Origin: an uncultured Curtobacterium sp. | Lineage (GTDB): Bacteria; Actinomycetota; Actinomycetes; Actinomycetales; Microbacteriaceae | Assembly (NCBI GenBank): GCA_913774725.1 | Contig: CAJYIG010000335.1 | Coordinates: forward strand, 1 to 7,415 | Reading direction: 5' to 3' | Length of the DNA stretch: 7,415 nucleotides | Shown: positions 1 through 6,897 of the stretch, one piece after another | Layout: the number at the start of each line of letters is the position of its first letter | How positions within the stretch are numbered: the first letter of the stretch is position 1 | The notes under the pieces: model-generated | Database searches by the model: none | Told to the model about the DNA's origin: nothing | What the model saw: the letters and a program-made list of their open reading frames with translations, nothing else | Translations under genes and position numbers: made by a program

Positions 1-334
1 CACGGAGATCGCCCCGCAGGTCGAGGACCGTCAGGGCGGCTACACCCGCATCACGAAGCTCGGCTTCCGCAAGGGTGACAACGCGCCGCTCGCCTCGATC
101 GAGCTCGTCCTCGAGCCGGTGTCCAGCACGCCGGCCCCGGTGAAGCGCTCCGCGGCCCCGGCCGCTGCCGCTCCGGCCGAGGAGACCCCGGCCGAGGAGA
201 CCAACGCCGAGGAGATCCCGGTCGAGTCCACGGAGACGACCGAGGAGTCCGCTCCGGTCGAGGCCGAGACCGAGACCCCGGCTGCCGCCGAGGTCGAGGC
301 GGACGCCGAGGCCAAGTCGGACGACGCCAAGTAG
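1..334 (+). CDS. rplQ: 50S ribosomal protein L17, C-terminal part (5' end outside window)
   Basis: L17 is a structural protein of the large ribosomal subunit. The frame opens at base 2 and reads [20 protein letters not shown], continuing [16 protein letters not shown]; the GGYTRI-KL--RKGD-AP-A-IELV pattern is the conserved C-terminal end of bacterial L17. After this core (ending near base 118) comes a tail of about 70 residues: a short basic Ala/Pro linker ([15 protein letters not shown]), then a strongly acidic Glu/Ala/Thr/Pro-rich stretch ending EAKSDDAK and a TAG stop. Acidic low-complexity L17 tails occur in actinobacteria, so the tail is probably genuine rather than a frameshift; the codon pattern is continuous through it. 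In the usual actinobacterial alpha operon this gene follows rpoA and precedes truA; here truA is 6.7 kb away. A GTG at 119 inside the tail is not a real start. Confidence 0.95.
   Translation, partial: TEIAPQVEDRQGGYTRITKLGFRKGDNAPLASIELVLEPVSSTPAPVKRSAAPAAAAPAEETPAEETNAEEIPVESTETTEESAPVEAETETPAAAEVEADAEAKSDDAK
176..220 (+). repeat. three tandem 15-bp repeats in the L17 tail
   Basis: Three consecutive 15-bp units, GCCGAGGAGACCCCG, GCCGAGGAGACCAAC and GCCGAGGAGATCCCG, encode [15 protein letters not shown]. Units differ from each other at one to four bases. More degenerate Val/Ala-Glu units follow to about base 315. The unit length is a multiple of three, so expansion or contraction would keep the reading frame. 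This looks like slippage-driven growth of a disordered acidic tail. Confidence 0.8.
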
Positions 335-349
335 GCCCAGCACCACCAC

Positions 350-385
350 ACGGAACCCCCGCGACGCTCGTCGCGGGGGTTCCGT
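350..385 (+). terminator. strong intrinsic-type hairpin after rplQ
   Basis: A perfect 16-bp inverted repeat (350-365 with 370-385) closes on a GCTC tetraloop, starting 15 bases after the rplQ stop. The stem is very GC-rich. It is followed by CGTCCCCG rather than a T run, as is common for actinobacterial terminators. Its position and perfection make it the likely end of the ribosomal-protein transcript, separating it from the accessory genes downstream. Because the hairpin is symmetric it could act in both directions, but nothing is seen transcribed toward it from the right. Confidence 0.85.
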
Positions 386-410
386 CGTCCCCGCGGTGTC
401 CTTCGTCGTC

Positions 411-452
411 GGGCGGGAGGCGCGGGGCGGCGCCGCCACGGGCCTCCCGTCC
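411..452 (+). other. second long inverted repeat upstream of the FUSC gene
   Basis: Arms 411-421 and 442-452 pair over 11 bp with one G-T wobble (core CGGGAGGC/GCCTCCCG). The enclosed segment contains a perfect 12-bp palindrome, GGCGGCGCCGCC (426-437). It lies between the rplQ terminator and the predicted FUSC promoter. If the FUSC transcript is leaderless, this structure is not in its mRNA, so a back-up terminator or a protein-binding site are the likelier roles. In DNA this GC-rich some structure is expected by chance. Confidence 0.35.
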
Positions 453-479
453 GACACGAACCCGCGTCCCCTCCCAGCG

Positions 480-500
480 TCACCGCCGTACGGTGATCGC
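480..500 (+). promoter_or_regulatory. predicted FUSC gene promoter (-10 TACGGT) inside an inverted repeat
   Basis: TACGGT (489-494) fits the actinobacterial -10 consensus TANNNT and ends 9 bases before the ATG at 504, so transcription would start at or within a few bases of the start codon. No Shine-Dalgarno is visible. The hexamer lies in an inverted repeat, TCACCG (480-485), CCGTA, CGGTGA (491-496), extendable by 3 bp on each side (477-479 with 498-500) if T497 is bulged. An imperfect dyad over a -10 is a typical repressor-site position, but no regulator is assigned. No convincing -35 was found. Confidence 0.5.
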
Positions 501-503
501 GAC

Positions 504-1616
504 ATGGCGAGAGCAGAGCGGATCACCGGTGCCGGGCGCCGTCTGTGGCGGTGGAGTCGCGACTCCGGGACCCAGCCGCGACTGTTGCTCGCAGGCAAGG
601 CGGCGCTGGCCGCCGTGATCGCATGGACGTTGGCGAAGTACGCTCCGGGTGTCGCCGCGGACTACCCGTACTACGCGCCCCTCGGGGCGATCGTCGCGAT
701 GCGCACGACGGTCTTCGCGGGGATCCGCGCCGGTGTCCAGACGCTCGTCGGCATCACGCTCGGGATCCTGATCGCCGGCTTCACGATGCTCGTGGGCGAT
801 CCCGGCGTCATCGCCGTCGCGCTCGTGGTGGGGCTGGGCGTGCTCGTGTCCGGGTTCCGGATCCTCGGCGAGGGCTACTCGTGGGTGCCGATGGCGGCGC
901 TCTTCGTGCTGCTCGTCGGTGGCGGCAACGCGGAGGGCTACTCGTTCGCCTACGTCGTGCAGATGGGCATCGGGATCGCGATCGGGCTCGCGGTGAACTT
1001 CGCCGTCGTCCCGCCGCTGCACTTCTGGGACGCGGAGCGACGCATCGACCAGGTGAACGGCGTGCTCGCCCAGCAGCTGGAAGACCTGGCGGACGTGCTC
1101 GTCGACGGTGAGCCGGACACCGGGGCCTGGGACCGCCAGCAGGAGCGGCTGGACAAGGCGATCGCCGACGTGCGGGACCGTGTCTCGACGGCGCAGGAGG
1201 CCCGGCGGATGAACCCGCGCAGTGTGCTCCGCGGGTCGCGGGCACGGCTGCAGACGGACGGCGCGCGCTTCCGGGCGCTCGAGCGCGTCGCCTGGTACAC
1301 GACCGACCTCACGGAGCTCGTCGCACGCTCCGGACCGGTGGCGGAGAACCTCGGCCGCCCGGACCCGGCGTTCGCCGAGCCGTTCGCCGCCGCGCTCCGT
1401 CGGGTCGCCTGCGTGGTCCGCGGTGACTGCGCCGAGGACGGGGCGGACGAGGCGATCGCCGACCTCGAGCGGGCGCTCGACGCCAGCGACGCCGACCCGT
1501 CGCAGGTGACGGTGACCTCGGGTGCGATCGTGGCGCTGCGCGGTGTGCTCGAGTCCGAGAAGCGGGCGACCGCCGACGTGGACACGGAGACCGGTCCGTC
1601 CGGCCGACGCGGGTGA
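504..1616 (+). CDS. FUSC family membrane protein (aromatic acid exporter-like)
   Basis: A 370-aa integral membrane protein. Six hydrophobic segments lie in the N-terminal half, at about residues 28-48, 57-75, 79-97, 99-118, 125-140 and 148-172. They are followed by a mostly soluble, charged, helical C-terminal half with a likely coiled-coil stretch around 180-235 (EDLADVLVDG, RQQERLDKAIADVRDRVSTA). This arrangement, with motifs such as YYAPLGAIVAMRTTVFAGIRAG and an Arg/Gly-rich segment before the third helix, fits the FUSC/ArAE group: small half-size members linked to export of aromatic acids or toxic hydrophobic anions. The substrate cannot be read from the sequence. I chose ATG 504 rather than the in-frame GTG at 396. 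The upstream 36 residues are low-complexity, and the predicted -10 (489-494) lies between the two. The gene is monocistronic or weakly linked to the regulator 56 bases downstream, which has its own predicted promoter. A second efflux-type protein beside an ABC exporter is suggestive but does not prove joint function. Confidence 0.75.
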   Translation: MARAERITGAGRRLWRWSRDSGTQPRLLLAGKAALAAVIAWTLAKYAPGVAADYPYYAPLGAIVAMRTTVFAGIRAGVQTLVGITLGILIAGFTMLVGDPGVIAVALVVGLGVLVSGFRILGEGYSWVPMAALFVLLVGGGNAEGYSFAYVVQMGIGIAIGLAVNFAVVPPLHFWDAERRIDQVNGVLAQQLEDLADVLVDGEPDTGAWDRQQERLDKAIADVRDRVSTAQEARRMNPRSVLRGSRARLQTDGARFRALERVAWYTTDLTELVARSGPVAENLGRPDPAFAEPFAAALRRVACVVRGDCAEDGADEAIADLERALDASDADPSQVTVTSGAIVALRGVLESEKRATADVDTETGPSGRRG

Positions 1617-1621
1617 TGCCG

Positions 1622-1646
1622 CGGACCGCACCGCCGTCGCGGTCCG
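1622..1646 (+). promoter_or_regulatory. inverted repeat between FUSC and regulator genes
   Basis: CGGACCGC (1622-1629) and GCGGTCCG (1639-1646) form a perfect 8-bp dyad with a 9-nt spacer, starting 5 bases after the FUSC stop. It could be a short terminator for FUSC (no T run follows). It could also be an operator, because it covers the place where the -35 of the regulator promoter would be (about 15-39 bases upstream of the -10 at 1661). The sequence does not decide between the two. Confidence 0.4.
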
Positions 1647-1660
1647 GCGCCGGCCGTCAG

Positions 1661-1666
1661 TAGGAT
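1661..1666 (+). promoter_or_regulatory. predicted -10 (TAGGAT) of the regulator gene, leaderless start
   Basis: TAGGAT matches TANNNT and is followed by exactly six bases before the GTG at 1673, so the first transcribed base would be the start codon itself. The GAGG next to the GTG is too close to serve as a normal ribosome binding site. A GTCAGTA heptamer (1656-1662) resembling the repeats upstream of the exporter operon overlaps the -10, but only as a single copy. No -35 was recognised. Confidence 0.55.
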
Positions 1667-1672
1667 CCGAGG

Positions 1673-4600
1673 GTGCCCGTCGCGTCCCGTGTCGCCGTCC
1701 TCGGACCGGTGACGGTCGCGGGGCCGGACGGTGCCCCGCTGGCGGTCCCCGGGGCCCTGGCCCGGTCGTTCCTGACGGCACTGGTGCTCGCGCACGGGCA
1801 CACGCTGGGCGCGGACACGCTGATCGACGAGCTCTGGGGCGAGGACCGGCCGAGGGGTGCACGCGCGGCCCTGCAGACCCTGGTGTCCCGACTGCGCCGG
1901 ACGACGGCGGACGGGCTCGTCGTGTCGACCAGCACCGGGTACGCCCTCGGCGGCGATCCGGCCGGCATCGACCTGGTGGCTGCCGAGCAGACCGTGCACG
2001 AGACCGACGTCGACGCCGAGGCGGTCCGCGCCGCGCTCGACCGGTGGCGGGGGACGCCGGGCGGCGCCGTCGACGGCGACCTCGGCACCGCTCTGTCGGA
2101 CCGTGCCGCGGCGGCCGAGCACGCCCTGCGTCGGCGGCTGGCGACCCTGCAGCTCGCGGACGGGGACCCGGCGGCCGCCGCGGCCACCTGGCTCGCCGAG
2201 GTCGAGGCCGCACCGTTCGACGACACCGCCGCCGCCGGTGCGATGCGCGCCCTCGATGCGGACGGGCGGACGGCCGAGGCACTCGCGGTGTTCGCGGCGC
2301 ACCGGGAACGCCTGGCGGACGGCCTCGGGGCCGACCCGTCCGCGGAGCTCGTCCGGCTGAACGCGGAACTCCTCCGACGGTCGGCGGCCGTGGAGGACCA
2401 CCCCGTCCGGCGCACCGGTCTCCGGGCCGCGCCGAACGAGCTCGTCGGCCGTGGGGACGACGTCGCCCACGTCGCCGCGCTGCTCGACGAGCACCGCCTG
2501 GTCACCGTGCTCGGTCCGGGCGGGCTCGGCAAGACCCGGCTCGCGCAGGCCGTCGCCGCCCAGCTGCCGCCGACCACGGGTGTCGTCGTCTGCGAGCTCG
2601 CACCGATCGGCGACGGCGAGGACCTGCTCCCGGCCCTCGGCGCGCTGCTCGGGATCGCCGAGGTCCGGACGGCCCGCATGCTCCAGGACGCGGTCGTCAC
2701 CGACCTGTGGGCCCGGGTGGTCCGCACCCTCGACGACGGTCCGACCGTGCTCGTGCTCGACAACTGCGAGCACCTGCTCCAGGCCGTGGCCCGCTGCACG
2801 GCCGACCTGCTCGCCGCCGTGCCCGGACTCCGGGTGCTCACGACCTCCCGGGCGCCCCTCGCGATCGCGGGCGAGGTCGTCGCGCCCCTCGGTCCGCTGC
2901 CGGTCGAGGCCGACGGGGCCGCGGTGCGCCTGTTCACCGAGCGCGCCCGAGCCGCCCGACCCGGTGCCGTGCTGCCGGTCGACGCCGTCCGCCGGATCTG
3001 CACCCGGCTCGACGGGTCGCCGCTCGCCATCGAGCTGGCCGCCGCCCGGATCCGCGGGATGGCCGTCGACGAGGTCGAACGACGCCTGGACGACCGCTTC
3101 GCCCTGCTGCGTGGCGGCGACCGGAGCGCACCGGAACGGCACCGGACGCTGCTCGCGGTGATCGAGTGGAGCTGGCGGCTCCTCGACGAGGGCGCCCAGG
3201 ACCTGCTGACCCGGTTGGCGCTGTTCCCGGACGGGGTCGCGGTCGACGCCGTCGAGTCGGTCGCGGAGCCCGGACGGCGGTGGGATGCGCTCGACGACCT
3301 GGCGGAGCTCGTCGAGCAGTCGCTCGTGCAGCTCGTCGAGGCCGAGGGCGAGCCGGTCCGGTACCGGCTGCTCGAGACCGTGCGCGAGTTCGGTGCCGCA
3401 CGGCTGGCCGAGCGGGGCACCACCGAGGCCGTCCGCACCGCGATGACCGCGTGGGGTCGGGAGCTGTCGGCGGCGCGCAACCTCTTCGCGCTGCGGGGGC
3501 CGGCGCAGCTCGTCGCCTTCACGGAGGTCCGGCGCGAGGCCGACACCCTCGTCACCCTGCTCCGCTGGGCGCTCCGTGCCGACGACGTCCCGACGGTCAC
3601 GCACGTCTTCGCCGCGCTCGGCGGGTACTGGACGCTGCGCGGGCTGCACCGCGAGGTGGTCGCGACGGCACCCGACGTGGTCACCGCGCTCCGGTCGTGC
3701 CCGCCGCAGCCGCAGGACCGGACCGCCGCGGTCGTCGGGCTCGTGATGGCCGGCGCCACGTCGGCGTTCTCGGACCTGCGCACGACGGCGCGGGCGATCA
3801 CGGGCCTGCGCACCCTGCACGCGTCCGGCCGTGCCGGTGACCCGGTCGTCGATGCGCTCGCATCGCTCCTGCTGTCGGTCGCGCGACCCGAGCAGGGCTT
3901 CGCCGAGCTCGCGCGCCTCCGCGAGGACCCGGAGCCCGCCGTGGCCTGCCTCGGCACGATGATGAGCGCGCCGCTGGCCGAGAACGCCGGCGAGCCCGTC
4001 GCGGCCCTGCGGTACGCGCGCCGGGCGAAGGCGCTGGCGGAGGCGACGGGCGAAGCGTGGACCACCGGTACCGTCGCGGTCACGCTCACCCAGCTGCTCG
4101 CGCAGTCGGGGCGGTACCGCGAGGCCCTCGCCGAGGCGGTCACCGCGCGCGAGCACCTGGAGCGCTTCGGCGCCGACGACGACCTGTACGAGATCGGCTG
4201 GACGGTGGGCCTGGCCTCCGCGGCGACCGGCGATGTCGAGCGTGCCCGGTCGATCGCCGCGGACCTGCGCCACCGGCCGGCGGGCGGACGCGGGGGCTTC
4301 GACGACCGCGGGCTCATCGCGGTCCTGGCGGTCGCCATCAGCGCCGAGTGCGCGCGCTGGGAGGGCGACCTCGAGGCCGCGGCGGCCGGCTACACCGAGG
4401 CCTGGGACGTCGTGCAGCCGGGGCGCGGTGCCGCGGCGCACTGGGCGCTCATGGCGGGCGCCGCACGGATCGCGGCGGTGGACGAGGTGGCGGTGCGTCG
4501 GGTCGAGGACGCGGCCACGGGCCTCCCGACAGCCGCGCTCGGGGCGGAGCCGGCGCACGCGTCGCTGCCCGCGGCGGAACTGGCGGTCGCACGTCGGGTG

Positions 4601-4924
4601 CGGGTCGGCACGCTCGTGCAGCTGCGCCTGCGGCAGGTCCGCCGGGACGTACCGGTCATCGGCACGGCGCTCGCCGGACTCGCCATCGCCTACGCCCGCA
4701 ACGGACGTCCGGACGCGGCGGCCGCGTGCTGGGGCACGCTCACCCGGGTCGGGTCTCGGCAGGACTTCGCGGTCCTCTCCCACGACCGGCTCCGACCGCT
4801 GCTCGCCGAGGTGGTGGGGGAGCAGGCGCTCGCCGACGCCGAGACGGCCGCGGCCGGCAGGGACCGGACCGCGGCCGTCTCGTGGGTACGGGCCGTGCTC
4901 GAGGACGCGCGCCTGCCCGCCTGA
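1673..4924 (+). CDS. AfsR/SARP-type regulator: winged helix + BTAD + NB-ARC ATPase + TPR-like region
   Basis: A 1083-aa predicted signal-integrating transcription factor. Residues about 5-95 are an OmpR-type winged helix: LLARSFLTALV-like core, DELWGEDRP, the recognition helix ARAALQTLVSRLRR, and the wing GLVVSTSTGYAL. Residues about 97-236 are the all-helical bacterial transcriptional activator domain, ending in the typical GLGADPSAELVRLNAELLRR. Residues about 255-475 are a STAND/NB-ARC NTPase: LVGR at 257-260, Walker A GPGGLGKT at 281-288, Walker B VLVLDNCEHLL near 359-369, the TTSR motif at 390-393, and SPLAIELAAARI (GLPLA-like) at 449-460. A winged-helix linker (RTLLAVIEWSWRLLDEGAQ; RYRLLETVREFG at 563) follows. 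The rest to the C-terminus is helical and Ala-rich with TPR-like repeats (for example around 775-860 and 1004), the usual sensor or scaffold part. It is slightly longer than AfsR (about 990 aa). The GTG start is supported by the adjacent -10 and because the winged-helix first strand begins right after it. Such proteins activate antibiotic or stress genes from heptameric direct repeats. The convergent exporter operon has such repeats upstream, so it is the obvious target; autoregulation is possible. Confidence 0.9.
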   Translation: MPVASRVAVLGPVTVAGPDGAPLAVPGALARSFLTALVLAHGHTLGADTLIDELWGEDRPRGARAALQTLVSRLRRTTADGLVVSTSTGYALGGDPAGIDLVAAEQTVHETDVDAEAVRAALDRWRGTPGGAVDGDLGTALSDRAAAAEHALRRRLATLQLADGDPAAAAATWLAEVEAAPFDDTAAAGAMRALDADGRTAEALAVFAAHRERLADGLGADPSAELVRLNAELLRRSAAVEDHPVRRTGLRAAPNELVGRGDDVAHVAALLDEHRLVTVLGPGGLGKTRLAQAVAAQLPPTTGVVVCELAPIGDGEDLLPALGALLGIAEVRTARMLQDAVVTDLWARVVRTLDDGPTVLVLDNCEHLLQAVARCTADLLAAVPGLRVLTTSRAPLAIAGEVVAPLGPLPVEADGAAVRLFTERARAARPGAVLPVDAVRRICTRLDGSPLAIELAAARIRGMAVDEVERRLDDRFALLRGGDRSAPERHRTLLAVIEWSWRLLDEGAQDLLTRLALFPDGVAVDAVESVAEPGRRWDALDDLAELVEQSLVQLVEAEGEPVRYRLLETVREFGAARLAERGTTEAVRTAMTAWGRELSAARNLFALRGPAQLVAFTEVRREADTLVTLLRWALRADDVPTVTHVFAALGGYWTLRGLHREVVATAPDVVTALRSCPPQPQDRTAAVVGLVMAGATSAFSDLRTTARAITGLRTLHASGRAGDPVVDALASLLLSVARPEQGFAELARLREDPEPAVACLGTMMSAPLAENAGEPVAALRYARRAKALAEATGEAWTTGTVAVTLTQLLAQSGRYREALAEAVTAREHLERFGADDDLYEIGWTVGLASAATGDVERARSIAADLRHRPAGGRGGFDDRGLIAVLAVAISAECARWEGDLEAAAAGYTEAWDVVQPGRGAAAHWALMAGAARIAAVDEVAVRRVEDAATGLPTAALGAEPAHASLPAAELAVARRVRVGTLVQLRLRQVRRDVPVIGTALAGLAIAYARNGRPDAAAACWGTLTRVGSRQDFAVLSHDRLRPLLAEVVGEQALADAETAAAGRDRTAAVSWVRAVLEDARLPA

Positions 4925-4934
4925 GCCGGGCACG

Positions 4935-4978
4935 GGGACCTCGGCCGGGCCGGCGCACAGCGGGCGCGGCCGAGTCCC
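4935..4978. terminator. possible bidirectional terminator between convergent genes
   Basis: The 91-base gap between the regulator stop (4924) and the permease stop (5016) contains a bulged stem, GGGACCTCGGCCG (4935-4947) with CGGCCGAGTCCC (4967-4978): 12 bp with one bulged C and a 19-nt loop. A 12-bp palindrome GGCCCGCGGGCC (5003-5014) abuts the permease stop. No T runs flank either on either strand. Convergent genes need termination here, so one or both are candidates, but the long loop and GC background make this weak. Confidence 0.4.
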
Positions 4979-5015
4979 GCCCAGGGGCGGAGGCGCCGGC
5001 CGGGCCCGCGGGCCG

Positions 5016-5858
5016 TCAGGCCTTCCGCATGTAGGCGCGGACGGTCAGCGGCGCGAAGACCGCCACCACGACCGCAGCACCGAGCAGGCTGAGCCAGAGG
5101 TCGCCGCCGACCGTCCCGTGGTTCACCAGGTCGCGCACCGCCGTGATGAGGTGCGAGACCGGGTTGACCTCGGTGAACCAGCGCAGCCAGCTCGGCAGCG
5201 TGTCCGTCGGCACGAACGCGTTCGACAGGAAGGTCAGCGGGAAGAGCACGAGGTTCGCGATGCCGGAGACGCTCGACGCCGTCCGGGCGATCACGCCGAA
5301 GTACGCGAAGACCCAGCTGATCGCCCAGGCGACCACGATGACGAGCAGTGCCGCGAGCAGGACGGCACCGAGGCCACCGGCGGGACGCAGCCCCATGACG
5401 ATGCCGACCACGAAGGTGATCGTCGTCGCGATCGCGTAGCGGACGGTGTCGGCGAGCAGGGCTCCAGCGAGCGGGGCGATGCGGGCGATGGGGAGCGACC
5501 GGAAGCGGTCGAACACGCCCTTGTCCATGTCCTCGCGGAGCTGGACGCCCGTGACGACCGACGAGGTGATCGCCGTCTGGACGAGGATGCCGGGGATGAT
5601 GACGGGCAGGTAGCTGCCGACGTCACCGGAGATCGCGCCGCCGAAGATGTACGTGAACATCACGGTGAAGACGATCGGCATGAGCGTGACGTCGAACAGC
5701 TGCTCGGGCGTCCGCCGGATCTTGACCAGCCCGCGGTACGCCATCGTGAACGACTGGCGGACCGTGGCCGCGAGACCGGTGCCGCCGACCCCGGGTCGCG
5801 GGGTGACGCGCGGTGCCGACGACGGCGTGGTGGTCGGGGTGAGGGTGGTGGCGGTCAT
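5016..5858 (-). CDS. ABC-2 type transporter permease, DrrB-like
   Basis: A 280-aa membrane subunit of an ABC exporter, partner of the ATPase encoded just upstream. After a Thr/Pro-rich cytoplasmic N-terminus (residues 1-30) come about six membrane segments, near 56-75, 85-106, 137-157, 164-187, 197-216 and 255-275. The cytoplasmic stretch LREDMDKGVFDRFRSLPIAR (107-126) is the coupling-helix region characteristic of DrrB/ABC-2 permeases. NPVSHLITAVRDL (232-244) before the last helix is another family hallmark. The length is normal for DrrB (about 280 aa). The ATG overlaps the ATPase stop as ATGA, implying translational coupling and 1:1 production. Known DrrAB pairs export hydrophobic drugs such as anthracyclines or complex lipids; the substrate here is unknown, and no biosynthetic cluster is in view. 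Confidence 0.9.
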   Translation of the reverse strand: MTATTLTPTTTPSSAPRVTPRPGVGGTGLAATVRQSFTMAYRGLVKIRRTPEQLFDVTLMPIVFTVMFTYIFGGAISGDVGSYLPVIIPGILVQTAITSSVVTGVQLREDMDKGVFDRFRSLPIARIAPLAGALLADTVRYAIATTITFVVGIVMGLRPAGGLGAVLLAALLVIVVAWAISWVFAYFGVIARTASSVSGIANLVLFPLTFLSNAFVPTDTLPSWLRWFTEVNPVSHLITAVRDLVNHGTVGGDLWLSLLGAAVVVAVFAPLTVRAYMRKA

Positions 5859-5871
5859 GCGAGGCTCCCTT
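5855..5871 (-). promoter_or_regulatory. ATGA overlap and ribosome binding site of the permease gene
   Basis: The permease ATG (5858-5856) overlaps the ATPase TGA (5857-5855). A Shine-Dalgarno-like AAGGGAG (5871-5865) lies 6 bases upstream, within the last codons of the ATPase gene. This decides the permease start: the minus-strand frame stays open further upstream, but only this ATG has a ribosome binding site and fits the family length. Confidence 0.85.
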
Positions 5872-6853
5872 CGAGCGCGCGGTCGGTCGTGGCGGTGTCG
5901 GCGTCGGCCGGCGCACCGGTGATGGTGAGGAAGACCTCGTCGAGGGTCGGCTTCTGCACGCTCATCTCGGCGAGGGAGACCCCCGCGTCGCGGAACGAGA
6001 CGAGCAGGTCGGTGACGCGGTCCGGGGCGGTCATCGGAGCGGTGAGCCGCGCGCCCTCCGGGCTGACGACCGGCGGGGTGCCGAGCACCCGCTCGACGAG
6101 TCCGGCCGCGGTCGCGAGCGCGCCCGGCTCCGGGTCCGCCAGGCGGAGCTGCAGCGAGGCGGTCCCCACCGAGGACTTCAGGTCGTCGGCGGTGCCCTCG
6201 GCGACCACGCGGCCGTGGTCGATGACCGCGATGCGGTCGGCGAGCTGGTCGGCCTCGTCGAGGTACTGCGTCGTGAGCAGGACGGTCGACCCGGTCGCGA
6301 CGAGCTCGCGGATCGTGTCCCACATCTGCGCACGGGTGCGCGGGTCGAGCCCGGTGGTGGGCTCGTCGAGGAAGATCAGCGGCGGCTGTGCGATGAGGCT
6401 CGCCGCCAGGTCGAGGCGGCGCCGCATGCCGCCGGAGAACGCCTTGAGCGGGCGGGACGCGGCCTCGGTCAGCCCGAAGCGCTCGAGCAGCTCGCGTGCC
6501 TTGCGCTTCGCGTCGCCGCGGGACAGCCCGAGCAGCCGCGCGAAGATGACGAGGTTCTCGGTGGCGCTGAGCGTCTCGTCGACGCTCGCGTACTGCCCGG
6601 TCACCCCGATCAGGGACCGGACGGTCTGCGGCTCCCGGCGGACGTCGTGCCCGAAGACGCGGGCTTCGCCGCCGTCCGGCCGCAGCAGGGTCGCGAGCAT
6701 CGAGATGGTGGTCGTCTTGCCGGCACCGTTCGGGCCGAGCACGCCGTAGACGGTCCCGGCCTCGACCCGGAGGTCGACGCCGTCCACGGCGCGGTTCGAC
6801 CCGAAGGTCTTCACGAGGCCGGTGGCCTCGACCGCGAGGGGTGTGGTGGTCAT
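5855..6853 (-). CDS. ABC transporter ATP-binding protein, DrrA-like
   Basis: A 332-aa ATPase that powers the exporter formed with the downstream permease. Motifs in order: Walker A GPNGAGKT (40-47), Q-loop Gln87 in [10 protein letters not shown], signature FSGGM (139-143), Walker B LIFLDEP (159-165), D-loop GLD (168-170), and the switch region [17 protein letters not shown] (192-208), where Gln196 occupies the usual H-loop histidine position. The roughly 110-residue C-terminal extension ends with [13 protein letters not shown] (301-313); the LDEVFL motif is typical of DrrA-type drug and lipid exporter ATPases. All nucleotide-binding motifs are intact. ATG 6853 was chosen over an in-frame upstream start at 6928. 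It has a Shine-Dalgarno at ideal spacing, and the upstream residues (Arg/His-rich) would come from the operator/promoter region. The gene is first in a two-gene operon divergent from truA, and its expression is probably controlled by the direct-repeat array upstream. Confidence 0.92.
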   Translation of the reverse strand: MTTTPLAVEATGLVKTFGSNRAVDGVDLRVEAGTVYGVLGPNGAGKTTTISMLATLLRPDGGEARVFGHDVRREPQTVRSLIGVTGQYASVDETLSATENLVIFARLLGLSRGDAKRKARELLERFGLTEAASRPLKAFSGGMRRRLDLAASLIAQPPLIFLDEPTTGLDPRTRAQMWDTIRELVATGSTVLLTTQYLDEADQLADRIAVIDHGRVVAEGTADDLKSSVGTASLQLRLADPEPGALATAAGLVERVLGTPPVVSPEGARLTAPMTAPDRVTDLLVSFRDAGVSLAEMSVQKPTLDEVFLTITGAPADADTATTDRALEGSLA

Positions 6854-6860
6854 CGGGAGG

Positions 6861-6866
6861 TCCTTT
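6861..6866 (-). promoter_or_regulatory. ribosome binding site of the ABC ATPase gene
   Basis: On the minus strand AAAGGA (6866-6861) is followed by the 7-base spacer CCTCCCG and the ATG at 6853. It is the clearest Shine-Dalgarno in the window and fixes the start codon. It contrasts with the predicted leaderless starts of the plus-strand genes. Confidence 0.85.
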
Positions 6867-6883
6867 CGTCGATGTCGGTGTCG

Positions 6884-6889
6884 ATGGTG
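6884..6889 (-). promoter_or_regulatory. predicted -10 (CACCAT) of the exporter operon
   Basis: No TANNNT hexamer occurs on the minus strand between the repeats and the ATG. The best candidate is CACCAT, which keeps the conserved A2 and T6. It lies exactly 8 bases after the last heptamer (GTGAGCG, 6904-6898). A start near 6877 would give a leader of about 24 bases carrying the AAAGGA site. A weak -10 with no -35 is what an activator-dependent promoter would show; inferred from spacing. Confidence 0.5.
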
Positions 6890-6897
6890 CCGCCGGG

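Noticed and set aside
396..503. N-terminal extension of the FUSC protein from GTG 396
   Set aside because: The residues are low-complexity, they overlap the 411-452 hairpin, and the predicted promoter lies between this GTG and ATG 504.
950..4933. A 1327-codon open frame on the minus strand, and a second long one (1657-4338), antisense to the FUSC and regulator genes
   Set aside because: The translations are Arg/Gly/Pro/Ala-rich without family motifs, and the plus strand encodes a clear multi-domain regulator across the same bases. Long antisense open frames are expected at this GC content.
4233..6749. A long plus-strand open frame running across the end of the regulator and antisense to the exporter genes
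   Set aside because: It crosses a convergent gene boundary and its translation is low-complexity. The minus strand holds intact ABC ATPase and permease motifs there.
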